Source of the DNA: an uncultured Clostridia bacterium
Lineage (GTDB): Bacteria; Bacillota; Clostridia; Christensenellales; Pumilibacteraceae
Direction of reading: 5' to 3'
NCBI GenBank assembly: GCA_947385185.1
Contig: CANDJX010000041.1
Coordinates: forward strand, 1 to 11,881
DNA length: 11,881 nucleotides
The notes under the pieces were generated by a model. That model was not told where the DNA came from, did no database searches, and saw only the letters and a list, made by a program, of their open reading frames with translations. This document shows, piece after piece, positions 1-7,507 of the stretch; the stretch's first letter is position 1, and each line of letters opens with the position of its first letter. Both the position numbers and the translations under genes were made by a program.

Positions 1-3000
1 CCCGAGAGATCGGGTGTATACGGGTTTATAGTCCAGGTGAATTCGATGTTTTCGGGTACGTTATAATTGAGCGGGTCGCGCACGGAGAATACGACGGTTA
101 CCGTATAATCGCCCGCGTCGCTCCCGGTAAGAGCGTCTTCGTTCGTATAGTTTACGGTCAGTCCGTCGATGTTGTCACCGACGAACGAAAGATTATGCAC
201 CTTGCCTTTGGTGTCCGAGTCGGAGTTATATTCCCAGGTATACGGTCCGGTGTATTCCGCGTCGCCGTTTAAGGTGTCCACCCATTTCATGCCCGAAACG
301 TCGTAATTCGCCTTTTCGATCTCGTAATCGAACTCGCACTGTCCCGTTATGGCATACTCGCCTTCCAGTCCGTTGTTCAGCGATACGTGCACTCTGTATA
401 AGCCTGCGTTCGTCGGTACGCCGCACGAAACGCCGTTCAGCGTATAAGTGATCGTGAAATCATTGTCAGCCGACAGACCGCCGCCCTCGCTTTCAATCAC
501 GGCGGGCTGTGCCGATCCGTTGTAAGTAACTTTATTTACTTTCAGTCCGACGCGCACGGGATTCTTGTTCTCGCCCGCCTGGAAGCCCTGATACGATTCG
601 GTCACGACTTCCGAACCTTCGATGAGCTCGCAGTTCGTCGCGTTGAAATCGCCGCCGCTCGTCTTGAGCCGCGCGCATACCCAATAGTTTTTCATGGTCG
701 TCGGAGAGTAATCGGCGAATATCTCTCCGAGCGTCATATTGCGCGACTTGTCTTCGTTGTAATACGTATATTCGATCGCGCCCTTCGAATTATCCGACAC
801 CGACGGCACGAAAATCACGTTGCCGCCCTGCGTTTCCTCGGTAGTTACCCATACGACGTATATCTTTTTCTTTATTATTTTCCATGCGTGCGTCAACGCA
901 GGCTCCGCCGCTATCTGCGCCGAAGTGGGTATGTTATAGTTAGCCGCGGCGGTCTGGTTCGTCACCGTCAGCCCCATGACCCTTGCGGTATATTCGCCTA
1001 TGCCGCTGTGCGTCGCTTCGGAATAAGAGGTAACGGACAGAAAGCCCGGCAATCCCGACTTGATCGACACGCTCTGATTGACAGCGTTATACTCGAGCTC
1101 GTCCGCGCTCCATACCACGCCCGAAAAATCTATATTCGCTTTGTTTACTTTGACGTACAAAGTAAAATCTTTATACTGATTCGGGAGCGGTTTCCCGCTT
1201 GCGTCGTTGAAATTGAAACTTTCGTCGAACGGAATGAGTCGCACGGTAACCGCGATCGCGTTGCCCGCGTTTGTCTGCGAGCAGTTGACATAACCGTTCG
1301 TACCGTAGCTCGAATCCACTTTCACGCCCGCGTCGGCAAGCCCGTTCGTATTCACGGCGAATACGTACGCGTTGCCGTTGTACGTGACCTCGAAAGGCAA
1401 CGACGACGAAGCGCCCGCGCCGCCGACGACAGAAGTCGGAACGCCGTTATTCTGCGAATACTGCCAGTTCACACTGTCGATCGTGATATTTTTCGAACTG
1501 ACGGTGAATTCCTGCCGGGTTTCGCCGCCGTCCAGTTTGTAGTTCTTGTTCCCCGTTGCTACGCTGTCGTCGAGCGTCGCGACGAGATAATACGTGCCGG
1601 GGCTTAACGTCGACGCGTCGAGCGTTCCCGTCGTGACCGGAAACCTGACCGCGGGGTTTTCGGAATTGAAATATTCGAGCGTGAGTTCCACGTCGTCGCG
1701 CGTTACGGCGTTCGACGGCTCTGCGCCTAAAATCACTGCGGCTCCCGCCTGCAACAGGAACGCGCCGCTACTGCTCGTAAAGTCAACGGTAAGCGTTTTG
1801 CGCGTCACCGTGATCGTGAACGTCCTGTCGGTAACGGACTCTTCGGACGCGTTCGCCGTGTCCCAGCAATAATCCGTCTGATCCGCGCTGTTTATGGATA
1901 AAACTACGTCATAACTCCCCGCGTCTGTCGCTGCGAGTTTCCACCCGTCCGCATCGCTTCCTTTTAACGTTACGCCGCTCGGCAGCTTCAGTTGCGCCAC
2001 CTCCGCCCATTCGGACGAATATCCCGTAAGCGCAAATTCCAGTTCCTCGCCCGTATATAGCTTACTACTCTCGGTAGTCGCGGGAATGGGCAATCTGACC
2101 CTGTTGATCTGCACGGTACACGTCATGTTTGACGCGTCTTTGATTACGTAGTTGCCCTTATACTCCGTCTTGTCCGTTTCGGAGTTCACCAAAACAGCCT
2201 GCGCCGTATACGTACCGCGCCGGTTTGGGATTTTATCTATCTGATCGAATTCTTTTCCGTTTTCCGCAGTACCGGTGAATTTCGTGGCAAGCGCCGGCTT
2301 ATCTGCGTAAAGCTCGCTTTCGTCGGCGAAAGTCGGCGGAGTCAAAACTCCGGTACTTGCATTATACGCGGGCTTAGTGACCGTCACTTCTTTCGGCTCG
2401 ATTATGAGCTTAAACCATCGGACGGTTTCGCTCTCCATATGTTCCGCATCGGTTGTATCCGGCGTACCGGCAAACTTAGGTCGGCGTTTCAATTTTTCCG
2501 CTGTAGTTTGGTCTGGCGTCCAACCGTTATTTTTCCCTTCTTCTTCAATGGCCATATCCGAATCATTATGCCATTGCTGTGTAATCTCGACTTTTATAAA
2601 ATACTCGCCAACATTCTTGGCTTCTTCCGAAGGCGTAACTTTTATGTACTCGGGAGTATGTTCATACCACTTTCTATTGTACCAATTTACTGCTTTCGGT
2701 TTTTCGTTATATACGCTTTTAAGCGTCTGTGCTTCACCGTTATATGTAGCTATTATATTTTTAGGATCTTTAAGCGTAGTTCCTAACAGTCCAAGCTTTG
2801 CCGCGCTTAAATTCAAATGTATCGCAGGGAGCACTCCGTTTGCCGTCGAATCCAACGCACTTGCACCGTTTTTACCGGAGGCTTGCAATTCATGAGCACC
2901 CATATAAGAGCTATACTGACCGGAACGTAACCACGCATATGAGCTTCCGTTATGTTTACGTTGCGAGGCGCTTAATTTCCATATGCAAGTTGTATCTGCG

Positions 3001-3860
3001 CCATTAGATGATCCGACTTCGGTCAAAGACGGCAACCAGATATAGTCATCACCCCATGCGTCGTACCGATAATCGCCAATTATTTCATCGGGTTTATATA
3101 AGTCATTATTATACCAACCTTCCGATAATTCTCCCAATGCGTCATTGATTAAATTATACTGAAATGCAGAAGGATCTCTGCCTTTTATAGTTTCGGCATA
3201 TTGGTACTTTATGTATTTTGGCTGTACCAAATAGTTGCGAGCAAACCCGTCCTCTTCCGTAGAGCTAAAAAAACTATACTTTGCATCAGTTAACAAATGA
3301 TTACGAACGGTGCTTTTACTATATGTATTGTTTCCTCTTGTAGTATTTCTATTGATATAATATTTCTGTCTTTCAAATTCATTTGATAAATATAAAGTCA
3401 AGACAATACTTTCCTCGCCGTCTATATCGGCAAACGTCAAAGAAGTAGCCATCCATTCATAACCGCCAAGTTTTACTACCAAGCCGTTTTCATTTTTAAG
3501 TTTTGCATTTATAGTTGAAGCGGGTACAACATAATACTGTTCCGGTATCTCGTCATTGGCAAGTTTAACGCTTTCCCCGTAAGTTTCATAATCTTCCGAA
3601 CCGTTTTCAATAATATATGATGCCGGATCTACATTTCCAAAAAGCTTATCTATAAGATCATTCATTACTTCTTCATTAAATCCGTTTTCTTCATCGTTCC
3701 AAAGATCTTCGCCGTTCCCTGCTTTTACAGCAACAGACGTATCGATCAGACCCTCGGCTGTATTTACTTCGCCGAATGCAAAAACAGCAATGAAAACAAT
3801 AAAACACAATGAAAAAAGAACGGTAAGACAAATAAGATTTTTGACAACCGAATTTTTCAT
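1..3860 (-). CDS. Giant secreted/surface protein with DUF6273-like domain and Ig-like (MBG-type) repeats, 3' end outside window
   Basis: The frame is open without a stop for 1,286 codons and runs off the left edge. The start is the ATG at 3860-3858, with a GGGGAGG ribosome binding site at 3881-3875; the 14-nt spacing is rather long. Residues 1-31 form a signal peptide: a basic start (MKNSVVKN) and a hydrophobic core (LICLTVLFSLCFIVFIAVFA). Residues about 126-355 resemble DUF6273, a fold seen in secreted Bacillota proteins, with motifs GGYEWMAT, YIWLPSLTE, SYAWLRSG and LPAIHLNL. From about residue 365 it is a chain of beta-rich modules with YNG...AG-Y...NY signatures typical of MBG/Ig-like repeats. 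Two related units start at NIDFSGVVW (near 1140) and NYDVSGMKW (near 310), and a third begins at the window edge. A cell-wall anchor, if any, would lie outside. Its role is unknown; adhesion or a surface-layer function is inference. The first 1.4 kb is much AT-richer than the rest. Confidence 0.9.
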   Translation of the reverse strand, partial: MKNSVVKNLICLTVLFSLCFIVFIAVFAFGEVNTAEGLIDTSVAVKAGNGEDLWNDEENGFNEEVMNDLIDKLFGNVDPASYIIENGSEDYETYGESVKLANDEIPEQYYVVPASTINAKLKNENGLVVKLGGYEWMATSLTFADIDGEESIVLTLYLSNEFERQKYYINRNTTRGNNTYSKSTVRNHLLTDAKYSFFSSTEEDGFARNYLVQPKYIKYQYAETIKGRDPSAFQYNLINDALGELSEGWYNNDLYKPDEIIGDYRYDAWGDDYIWLPSLTEVGSSNGADTTCIWKLSASQRKHNGSSYAWLRSGQYSSYMGAHELQASGKNGASALDSTANGVLPAIHLNLSAAKLGLLGTTLKDPKNIIATYNGEAQTLKSVYNEKPKAVNWYNRKWYEHTPEYIKVTPSEEAKNVGEYFIKVEITQQWHNDSDMAIEEEGKNNGWTPDQTTAEKLKRRPKFAGTPDTTDAEHMESETVRWFKLIIEPKEVTVTKPAYNASTGVLTPPTFADESELYADKPALATKFTGTAENGKEFDQIDKIPNRRGTYTAQAVLVNSETDKTEYKGNYVIKDASNMTCTVQINRVRLPIPATTESSKLYTGEELEFALTGYSSEWAEVAQLKLPSGVTLKGSDADGWKLAATDAGSYDVVLSINSADQTDYCWDTANASEESVTDRTFTITVTRKTLTVDFTSSSGAFLLQAGAAVILGAEPSNAVTRDDVELTLEYFNSENPAVRFPVTTGTLDASTLSPGTYYLVATLDDSVATGNKNYKLDGGETRQEFTVSSKNITIDSVNWQYSQNNGVPTSVVGGAGASSSLPFEVTYNGNAYVFAVNTNGLADAGVKVDSSYGTNGYVNCSQTNAGNAIAVTVRLIPFDESFNFNDASGKPLPNQYKDFTLYVKVNKANIDFSGVVWSADELEYNAVNQSVSIKSGLPGFLSVTSYSEATHSGIGEYTARVMGLTVTNQTAAANYNIPTSAQIAAEPALTHAWKIIKKKIYVVWVTTEETQGGNVIFVPSVSDNSKGAIEYTYYNEDKSRNMTLGEIFADYSPTTMKNYWVCARLKTSGGDFNATNCELIEGSEVVTESYQGFQAGENKNPVRVGLKVNKVTYNGSAQPAVIESEGGGLSADNDFTITYTLNGVSCGVPTNAGLYRVHVSLNNGLEGEYAITGQCEFDYEIEKANYDVSGMKWVDTLNGDAEYTGPYTWEYNSDSDTKGKVHNLSFVGDNIDGLTVNYTNEDALTGSDAGDYTVTVVFSVRDPLNYNVPENIEFTWTINPYTPDLS

Positions 3861-3949
3861 AATAGTTCCACAAGCCTCCCCGCTAACGCATTTTACGCTT
3901 ATTTTTCAACAAAATAATGCAAAGTTTTTATTGTTTTGCACTTTGTAAA

Positions 3950-3979
3950 CGGTACATAGATGTATAGATATGTGTACCG
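3950..3979. repeat. Left 30-bp imperfect palindrome, inverted copy of 4088-4117
   Basis: The ends are CGGTACA and TGTACCG around a TATA centre, and 24 of 30 positions are self-complementary. Its inner half, including two extra bases (3960-3981), is a perfect 22-bp reverse complement of 4086-4107. The outer ten bases differ at three positions but keep CGGTAC. Two facing half-sites around a short centre are the layout of a tyrosine-recombinase core site or a dimeric operator. Sequence alone does not separate these. Confidence 0.8.
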
Positions 3980-4047
3980 ATTAAGGGAAATGTTTGACAA
4001 AAAACTATGTAAAATTTTGTTTTCGGGCAAAAAGATTGTGCAAACGG

Positions 4048-4076
4048 TTGACTTATTTTTTATAAAACATTAAAAT
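4048..4076 (+). promoter_or_regulatory. Sigma-A-like promoter inside the segment between the palindromes
   Basis: TTGACT (4048-4053), a 17-nt spacer and TAAAAT (4071-4076) make a near-consensus vegetative promoter reading rightward, with a start expected near 4083. No rightward gene follows: the next 110 nt lead into the hairpin at 4163-4188. If the segment between the palindromes were inverted, the same promoter would read toward the surface-protein start codon with a leader of about 125 nt. Confidence 0.6.
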
Positions 4077-4087
4077 ATATGATGTAT

Positions 4088-4117
4088 CGGTACACATATC
4101 TATACATAGACGTACCG
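4088..4117. repeat. Right 30-bp imperfect palindrome, inverted copy of 3950-3979
   Basis: The ends are CGGTAC and GTACCG, and 22 of 30 positions are self-complementary. As an inverted pair with the left copy it agrees at 29 of 32 positions, with all three mismatches in the outer half. The centres of the two copies are 138 bp apart. The site starts about 5 nt downstream of the expected start of the plus-strand promoter, so an operator role is also possible. Confidence 0.8.
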
Positions 4118-4149
4118 AAAATCTTTTTATTTAAGAAAAAATTTTGACA

Positions 4150-4190
4150 TAATAAAGATAAAAGCGGCTGTGAATTTTCACAGCCGCTAT
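4150..4190 (-). terminator. Intrinsic terminator of the gltX operon
   Basis: A perfect 12-bp stem (AGCGGCTGTGAA with TTCACAGCCGCT, 4163-4188) has a two-base loop and is followed on the minus strand by the U-rich tract TTTATCTTTATTA (4162-4150). It lies 270 nt past the gltX stop codon, with only repeats in between. On the plus strand the hairpin is followed by a poorer T-run, so it may also stop weak rightward transcription. Confidence 0.85.
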
Positions 4191-4222
4191 GCTTTTATGC
4201 AAAGACAAGCACTTATAGTTTT

Positions 4223-4455
4223 TTATTCGTCATTGCGAGGCATTGTTTCTCACTCGTCATTGCGAGGCTACGCCGAAGCAATCCAGTCGGGGTTTTATCC
4301 GTCCTCTATCGGATTGCTTTTTGCGCTCTGTGCGGTTATATTTTCTGGATTGCTTTGTCACTTCGCTCCTCGCAATGACGTAAGGGTGTTTCTTATTCGT
4401 CATTGCGAGGCTACGCCGAAGCAATCCAGTCTATTTTTATTCGTCCGAAGCAATC
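4223..4455. repeat. Cluster of REP-like palindromic repeats (CGTCATTGCGAGG...GAAGCAATCCAG family)
   Basis: Six full or partial copies are visible. Copy A, 4223-4240, is truncated after CGTCATTGCGAGG. Copy B, 4255-4288, is full and on the plus strand. A partial inverted piece lies at about 4310-4325. Copy C, 4345-4380, is full and inverted, with a longer 12-nt middle. Copy D, 4393-4431, is full and on the plus strand, and matches B over 34 nt. Copy E, 4437-4455, is missing its middle. Each full copy is itself an imperfect palindrome (ATTGC...GCAAT). B with C, and C with D, can pair through 13-bp and 11-bp arms. The same sequence family is well known in many unrelated bacterial genomes, where its translation produces spurious proteins. 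The cluster fills the gap between the gltX stop and the terminator, so it would be transcribed in the 3' UTR. Confidence 0.85.
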
Positions 4456-4457
4456 TA

Positions 4458-5939
4458 TTAACCGAGCACGTCGAGGGCTTTGGAAAACCGCTCAAGCGTA
4501 CGGTCGAGTCCGAGGAGTTTTGCCATCTCGGTCGCGCCGCCGGGGGTGACGGGCGAAGCCGTTATGGCAATGCGGTAGATCCAAAGCACCGCGCCTTTCT
4601 TTATCCCCTTTTCCGCCGCATACGCTTCGAGCGCGGGATATAAGCCGTCGCCCCAGCGCTCTTTCGTTATGCGCATTAAGTCGGGGATCATGGCTTTTGC
4701 AATCGCCGCATCGGTTTTATTTTTCGCATGGGCGAAAAGGTCGGGCGTAAGCCCGTCGAATTTCGTCATAAATTCGGTCAGATTTACGGACAGGTCGCCG
4801 TCGTCGATTCGCATATCCGTGAAGTATTTACTGTCGCCTACGTCCGCGAACGATTCGCAACGCGAATGCAAAAGCGACGCAAGATATTTCAGATCATACC
4901 CTTTCAGATATTCGACCCGATTAAGAAACGGCAAAGCGTGCTCGTAAAATTCTTCGTCCGTCATCTCTTTGATATATACGCCGTTAAGCCAACGGAGTTT
5001 TGCTTCGTCGAATATCGACGGCGATTTAGACAACCCGGCAAGCGAGAAATTTTCGATCATATAGTCCATGTCGAACTTTTCGGTATTGTCTTTCGGGCTC
5101 CAACCGAGCAGTGCGATATAATTCACGATCGCGTCTTTAAGATAGCCTTTGTTTATAAAATCCTTATAACTCGCCGCACCGTAACGTTTGGAAAGTTTGT
5201 GCTGAGCGTCGCGCATTATCGGCTGAAGGTGTATGTATTCGGGCGGTTCCCAACCGAGCGCGCGATAAAGTAAATCGTACTTCGGCGTAGACGAAAGATA
5301 CTCGACGCCGCGAATGACGTGAGTTATACCCATAAGATGATCGTCGATAACGTTCGCGAAATTATAGGTCGGCAGTCCGTCGCTCTTGATAAGCACGTTA
5401 TCCTCGAGGTCGGCGTAAGGCACGGTGACGTCGCCGAACACATGGTCGTGGAATGTGTATTCGCCGTCGGTCGGAACGTTCTGCCTTATAACGTACGGCT
5501 CGCCCGCCGCGACGCGCGCTTTCGCTTCCGACAAAGGCAAACTCATACACTTTTTGTCGTACTTGGTCGCGCCCGACTTATGCATTTCGTCCAGTCGCTC
5601 TTTGGTGCAGAAACAATAATACGCGTCGCCGCTCTCGATGAGCTTATCCGCATATCGCAAATATATCTCGCGGCGTTCGGACTGAATATACGGTCCGTAA
5701 GCTCCGCCGACGTCGGGTCCCTCGTCGTACATAAGCCCGGCTTCTTTCATCGAATCGTAAATGATCTGCGCCGCGTCGCCCACAAGACGTTCGCGGTCGG
5801 TGTCCTCGAGGCGAAGAATGAAATCGCCGCCGTGCTGTTTTGCAAACAAGTACGCATAAAGCGCCGTACGCATCCCGCCGATGTGCAGATACCCCGTCGG
5901 CGAAGGCGCAAATCTCGTCCTTACTTTTTTATCGTTCAT
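4458..5939 (-). CDS. gltX: Glutamyl-tRNA synthetase
   Basis: This class I aminoacyl-tRNA synthetase of 493 residues charges tRNA-Glu with glutamate in the cytosol, using ATP. The N-terminal RTRFAPSPTGYLHIGG (residues 7-22) carries the HIGH-type signature as HIGG. ILRLEDTD (41-48) is the typical glutamate-pocket segment, and KLSKR (248-252) is the KMSKS loop. CFC (109-111) plus C131 look like the zinc-binding insertion, although a fourth ligand is not obvious. The length fits the family. The frame extends 55 codons upstream, but ATG 5939 is chosen because it immediately precedes the conserved start and has GGAG just upstream, inside the end of the HD gene, whose stop is 2 nt away. The gene ends in tandem stops TAA TAG. 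It is last in the operon. In many Bacillota this enzyme also mischarges tRNA-Gln for GatCAB; that cannot be judged here. Confidence 0.97.
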   Translation of the reverse strand: MNDKKVRTRFAPSPTGYLHIGGMRTALYAYLFAKQHGGDFILRLEDTDRERLVGDAAQIIYDSMKEAGLMYDEGPDVGGAYGPYIQSERREIYLRYADKLIESGDAYYCFCTKERLDEMHKSGATKYDKKCMSLPLSEAKARVAAGEPYVIRQNVPTDGEYTFHDHVFGDVTVPYADLEDNVLIKSDGLPTYNFANVIDDHLMGITHVIRGVEYLSSTPKYDLLYRALGWEPPEYIHLQPIMRDAQHKLSKRYGAASYKDFINKGYLKDAIVNYIALLGWSPKDNTEKFDMDYMIENFSLAGLSKSPSIFDEAKLRWLNGVYIKEMTDEEFYEHALPFLNRVEYLKGYDLKYLASLLHSRCESFADVGDSKYFTDMRIDDGDLSVNLTEFMTKFDGLTPDLFAHAKNKTDAAIAKAMIPDLMRITKERWGDGLYPALEAYAAEKGIKKGAVLWIYRIAITASPVTPGGATEMAKLLGLDRTLERFSKALDVLG

Positions 5940-5941
5940 AT

Positions 5942-6703
5942 TCACTCCGTATCGTCGTTCCGATCGGGCTCGGACGGCGTAAGTTCTTTTTCCGCTCCGC
6001 GAAGTTTGATGCGCGTCCCGACCGAGCGACGGTGATGATTTATAAGCACTCCGTTTATTACGAGCTCGAAAGTATATCCGAGGTAAGTCGCGGCTTTTTC
6101 GCACATTACCATGCGCGACAGATATATCTGCAGATATTCCATCGGCGCGGACGAAGAACTCATGATTATGACAAGACGCATGACCTGTTTTTCTTTATCC
6201 ACAACCAGATAATTCTTTTTTATCGACATATTCACGCGGTCGTGAATATCGTGCTCGTCGTAATTACTGCGGTTTATGCGGCTTCTGTGCGCGTCCGACT
6301 TGTCGGCAAGCTGAAGCGCGGCGGACAACGGATTGGTGGCTACGCCGACTTCCTCCTCGTGATTGCCGACCGCATTGCTTACAAGCACGGCTTCGGCGGG
6401 ATCCATGCCCATGCGCATGAGCACGTTATACGCTATCACGCCGCCCGTCAGTCCGTGGTACTTCCTGTTCAGCATATTGCCTATATCGTGCACCCAGCCG
6501 GTAATCGCGCCGAGCTCGACGGTGCGGCGGTCGAAACCCGTCGCTTCCAGAATATTCGCGGTCACGCGCGATACGTAACCTATATGTCTGCGTCCGTGCT
6601 CGGTATAACCGAGCCGTTCGAGATATTCCTGTTGCCCGGAAATGAGCGCGTTGAATTCGGCGTTGTTCTTTACGTCGTCAAGGGTGACGGTTTTATATTC
6701 CAT
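5942..6703 (-). CDS. HD-domain metal-dependent phosphohydrolase
   Basis: A 253-residue cytosolic protein with the HD-superfamily metal motif spread in order: H40 (HGRRHIGYV), H72-D73 (GWVHDIGNM), H115 (NAVGNHEEE) and D134 (LQLADKSDAHR). Such proteins hydrolyse phosphomonoester or phosphodiester bonds, often in nucleotides or nucleotide second messengers; the substrate here cannot be told. The residues after about 165 are not recognised, and the last 20 are polar and probably disordered. ATG 6703 is 9 nt after the stop of the HEAT-like gene. The only nearby ribosome-binding match, AGGTG, sits one base from the start, so initiation probably depends on coupling to the upstream gene. It lies directly before gltX with a 2-nt gap. 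The HD assignment is secure; the biological role is not. Confidence 0.85.
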   Translation of the reverse strand: MEYKTVTLDDVKNNAEFNALISGQQEYLERLGYTEHGRRHIGYVSRVTANILEATGFDRRTVELGAITGWVHDIGNMLNRKYHGLTGGVIAYNVLMRMGMDPAEAVLVSNAVGNHEEEVGVATNPLSAALQLADKSDAHRSRINRSNYDEHDIHDRVNMSIKKNYLVVDKEKQVMRLVIIMSSSSAPMEYLQIYLSRMVMCEKAATYLGYTFELVINGVLINHHRRSVGTRIKLRGAEKELTPSEPDRNDDTE

Positions 6704-6712
6704 ACACCTAAT

Positions 6713-7507
6713 TTATTCGCCCTTGATAATTTTATACGTGCCGTCGCCGTCCCAGTTCAATCTGAGCGTCAGTTCGCCGCCGAGCATTTCCACGGCATTG
6801 CGCAGTTCGGTATAATCGGCGTAATCGCACGTTTCGGCAAGTTTGCTCAATTTTTCTATCGCGCGCGGATCGCCGTATTCGGCAAGCAGCTGCGACGCAA
6901 ACGGCAAAGACACCCGGTCGTCCAGCATACCGACGAGCATTTCGAATATACGGTCATCGGTCACGCCCGTGCTTACGAGAAGTTCGGCAAGGATCATTTT
7001 GCTCTCGCCCTCGGTTTCGGGTATTCGCTCTATAAGCGCGCCGCTTATATCTTTTTCGTATTTCAGTCGGTCGATGAGCGTTTCGCGCAGATCGGTCGGC
7101 GTATCGGGGTCGAAAACGAGCTCGATAAACTCGCGCGTCGGCAATTTTTCGGCGCGGGAAAGCATTTGCGCCGCCGCAGTCCGCACGGCTTCGGATTCGG
7201 CGGAATCTGACAAAACTTCGGTCAGTTTACTTACCGCGGCAGGCATGGACGCTATGCGTTCGGCATAGAGCGGCGACGGCTCGCCGCCGCGCCGTACGCT
7301 CTCCATTGCGCCGTCGATCAATGCGCCCGGGTCGTCGATTTCCGCGACAAAAGCGCGCGGCGATTTCCCGCCGAGCTCGGCGCACGGCTTATCCGACCAT
7401 TCGTTGTATACCGCGATCGCTATATCGTCGATCTTATCCGGATCGAGTCCTTTATGCGTTCCGAAATACGCGCGCAGCTCTTTTTCGAAAAGAGATTCGA
7501 GATTCAT
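6713..7507 (-). CDS. HEAT-like alpha-solenoid protein of unknown function
   Basis: 264 residues, acidic, without signal peptide or membrane segment. Residues about 85-240 are regularly spaced amphipathic helices. The stretch LLAEYGDPRAIEKLSKLAE (207-225) reads like a HEAT or PBS-type repeat, and earlier helices (AVRTAAAQMLSRAE, 107-120; LRETLIDRLKYE, 140-151) have the same spacing. Residues 1-40 include a helix with acidic clusters. No catalytic motif is visible, so a scaffold or protein-binding role is the natural inference. The start ATG 7507 overlaps the TPR gene stop by 4 nt (ATGA), with GAGG 9 nt upstream inside the TPR gene. I do not recognise a named family. Confidence 0.75.
   Translation of the reverse strand: MNLESLFEKELRAYFGTHKGLDPDKIDDIAIAVYNEWSDKPCAELGGKSPRAFVAEIDDPGALIDGAMESVRRGGEPSPLYAERIASMPAAVSKLTEVLSDSAESEAVRTAAAQMLSRAEKLPTREFIELVFDPDTPTDLRETLIDRLKYEKDISGALIERIPETEGESKMILAELLVSTGVTDDRIFEMLVGMLDDRVSLPFASQLLAEYGDPRAIEKLSKLAETCDYADYTELRNAVEMLGGELTLRLNWDGDGTYKIIKGE

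Larger units (their letters stand above)
3861..4149. promoter_or_regulatory. AT-rich intergenic control region upstream of the surface-protein gene
   Basis: There is no credible gene here. The region contains the surface-protein ribosome binding site (3875-3881), a pair of inverted palindromic sites (3950-3979 and 4088-4117) and a plus-strand promoter between them. Nearer the gene, around 3917-3945, a weak hairpin can form between CAAAG and CTTTG blocks. I do not find a convincing sigma-A promoter reading toward the surface-protein gene in the present orientation. The best candidate is TTGTCA at 4000-3995, followed 18 nt later only by TACACA. Confidence 0.7.

Noticed and set aside
888..1607. 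239-codon plus-strand reading frame opposite the surface protein
   Set aside because: The minus-strand frame is continuous from 3860 to the window edge with Ig-like motifs. The plus frame has no supporting signal.
3691..3873. 60-codon minus-strand frame overlapping the surface-protein start
   Set aside because: It begins at TTG in another frame and is cysteine/arginine-rich. The overlapping frame from ATG 3860 gives a proper signal peptide and stays open for 1,286 codons.
3950..4117. 168-bp miniature transposon with terminal inverted repeats and AAA flanks
   Set aside because: Not excluded, only ranked lower. AAA flanks occur easily by chance in this AT-rich stretch, and each terminus is itself palindromic with a promoter inside, which fits recombination sites or operators better. 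A genome-wide copy search would decide.
4223..4455. Possible CRISPR array
   Set aside because: The copies are in both orientations, some are truncated, and the spacing is irregular. This is a palindromic interspersed repeat, not a direct-repeat array.
4170..4643. 157-codon plus-strand reading frame across the repeats
   Set aside because: It is a translation of the REP-like repeats (SSLRGYAEAIQS and RHCEATPKQSS are the familiar spurious peptides) that then runs antisense into gltX. It has no ribosome binding site.
5840..7210. 456-codon plus-strand reading frame opposite gltX, HD and HEAT-like genes
   Set aside because: It spans three well-supported minus-strand genes and their junctions and has no recognisable motif, so it is an antisense shadow of GC-rich codons.
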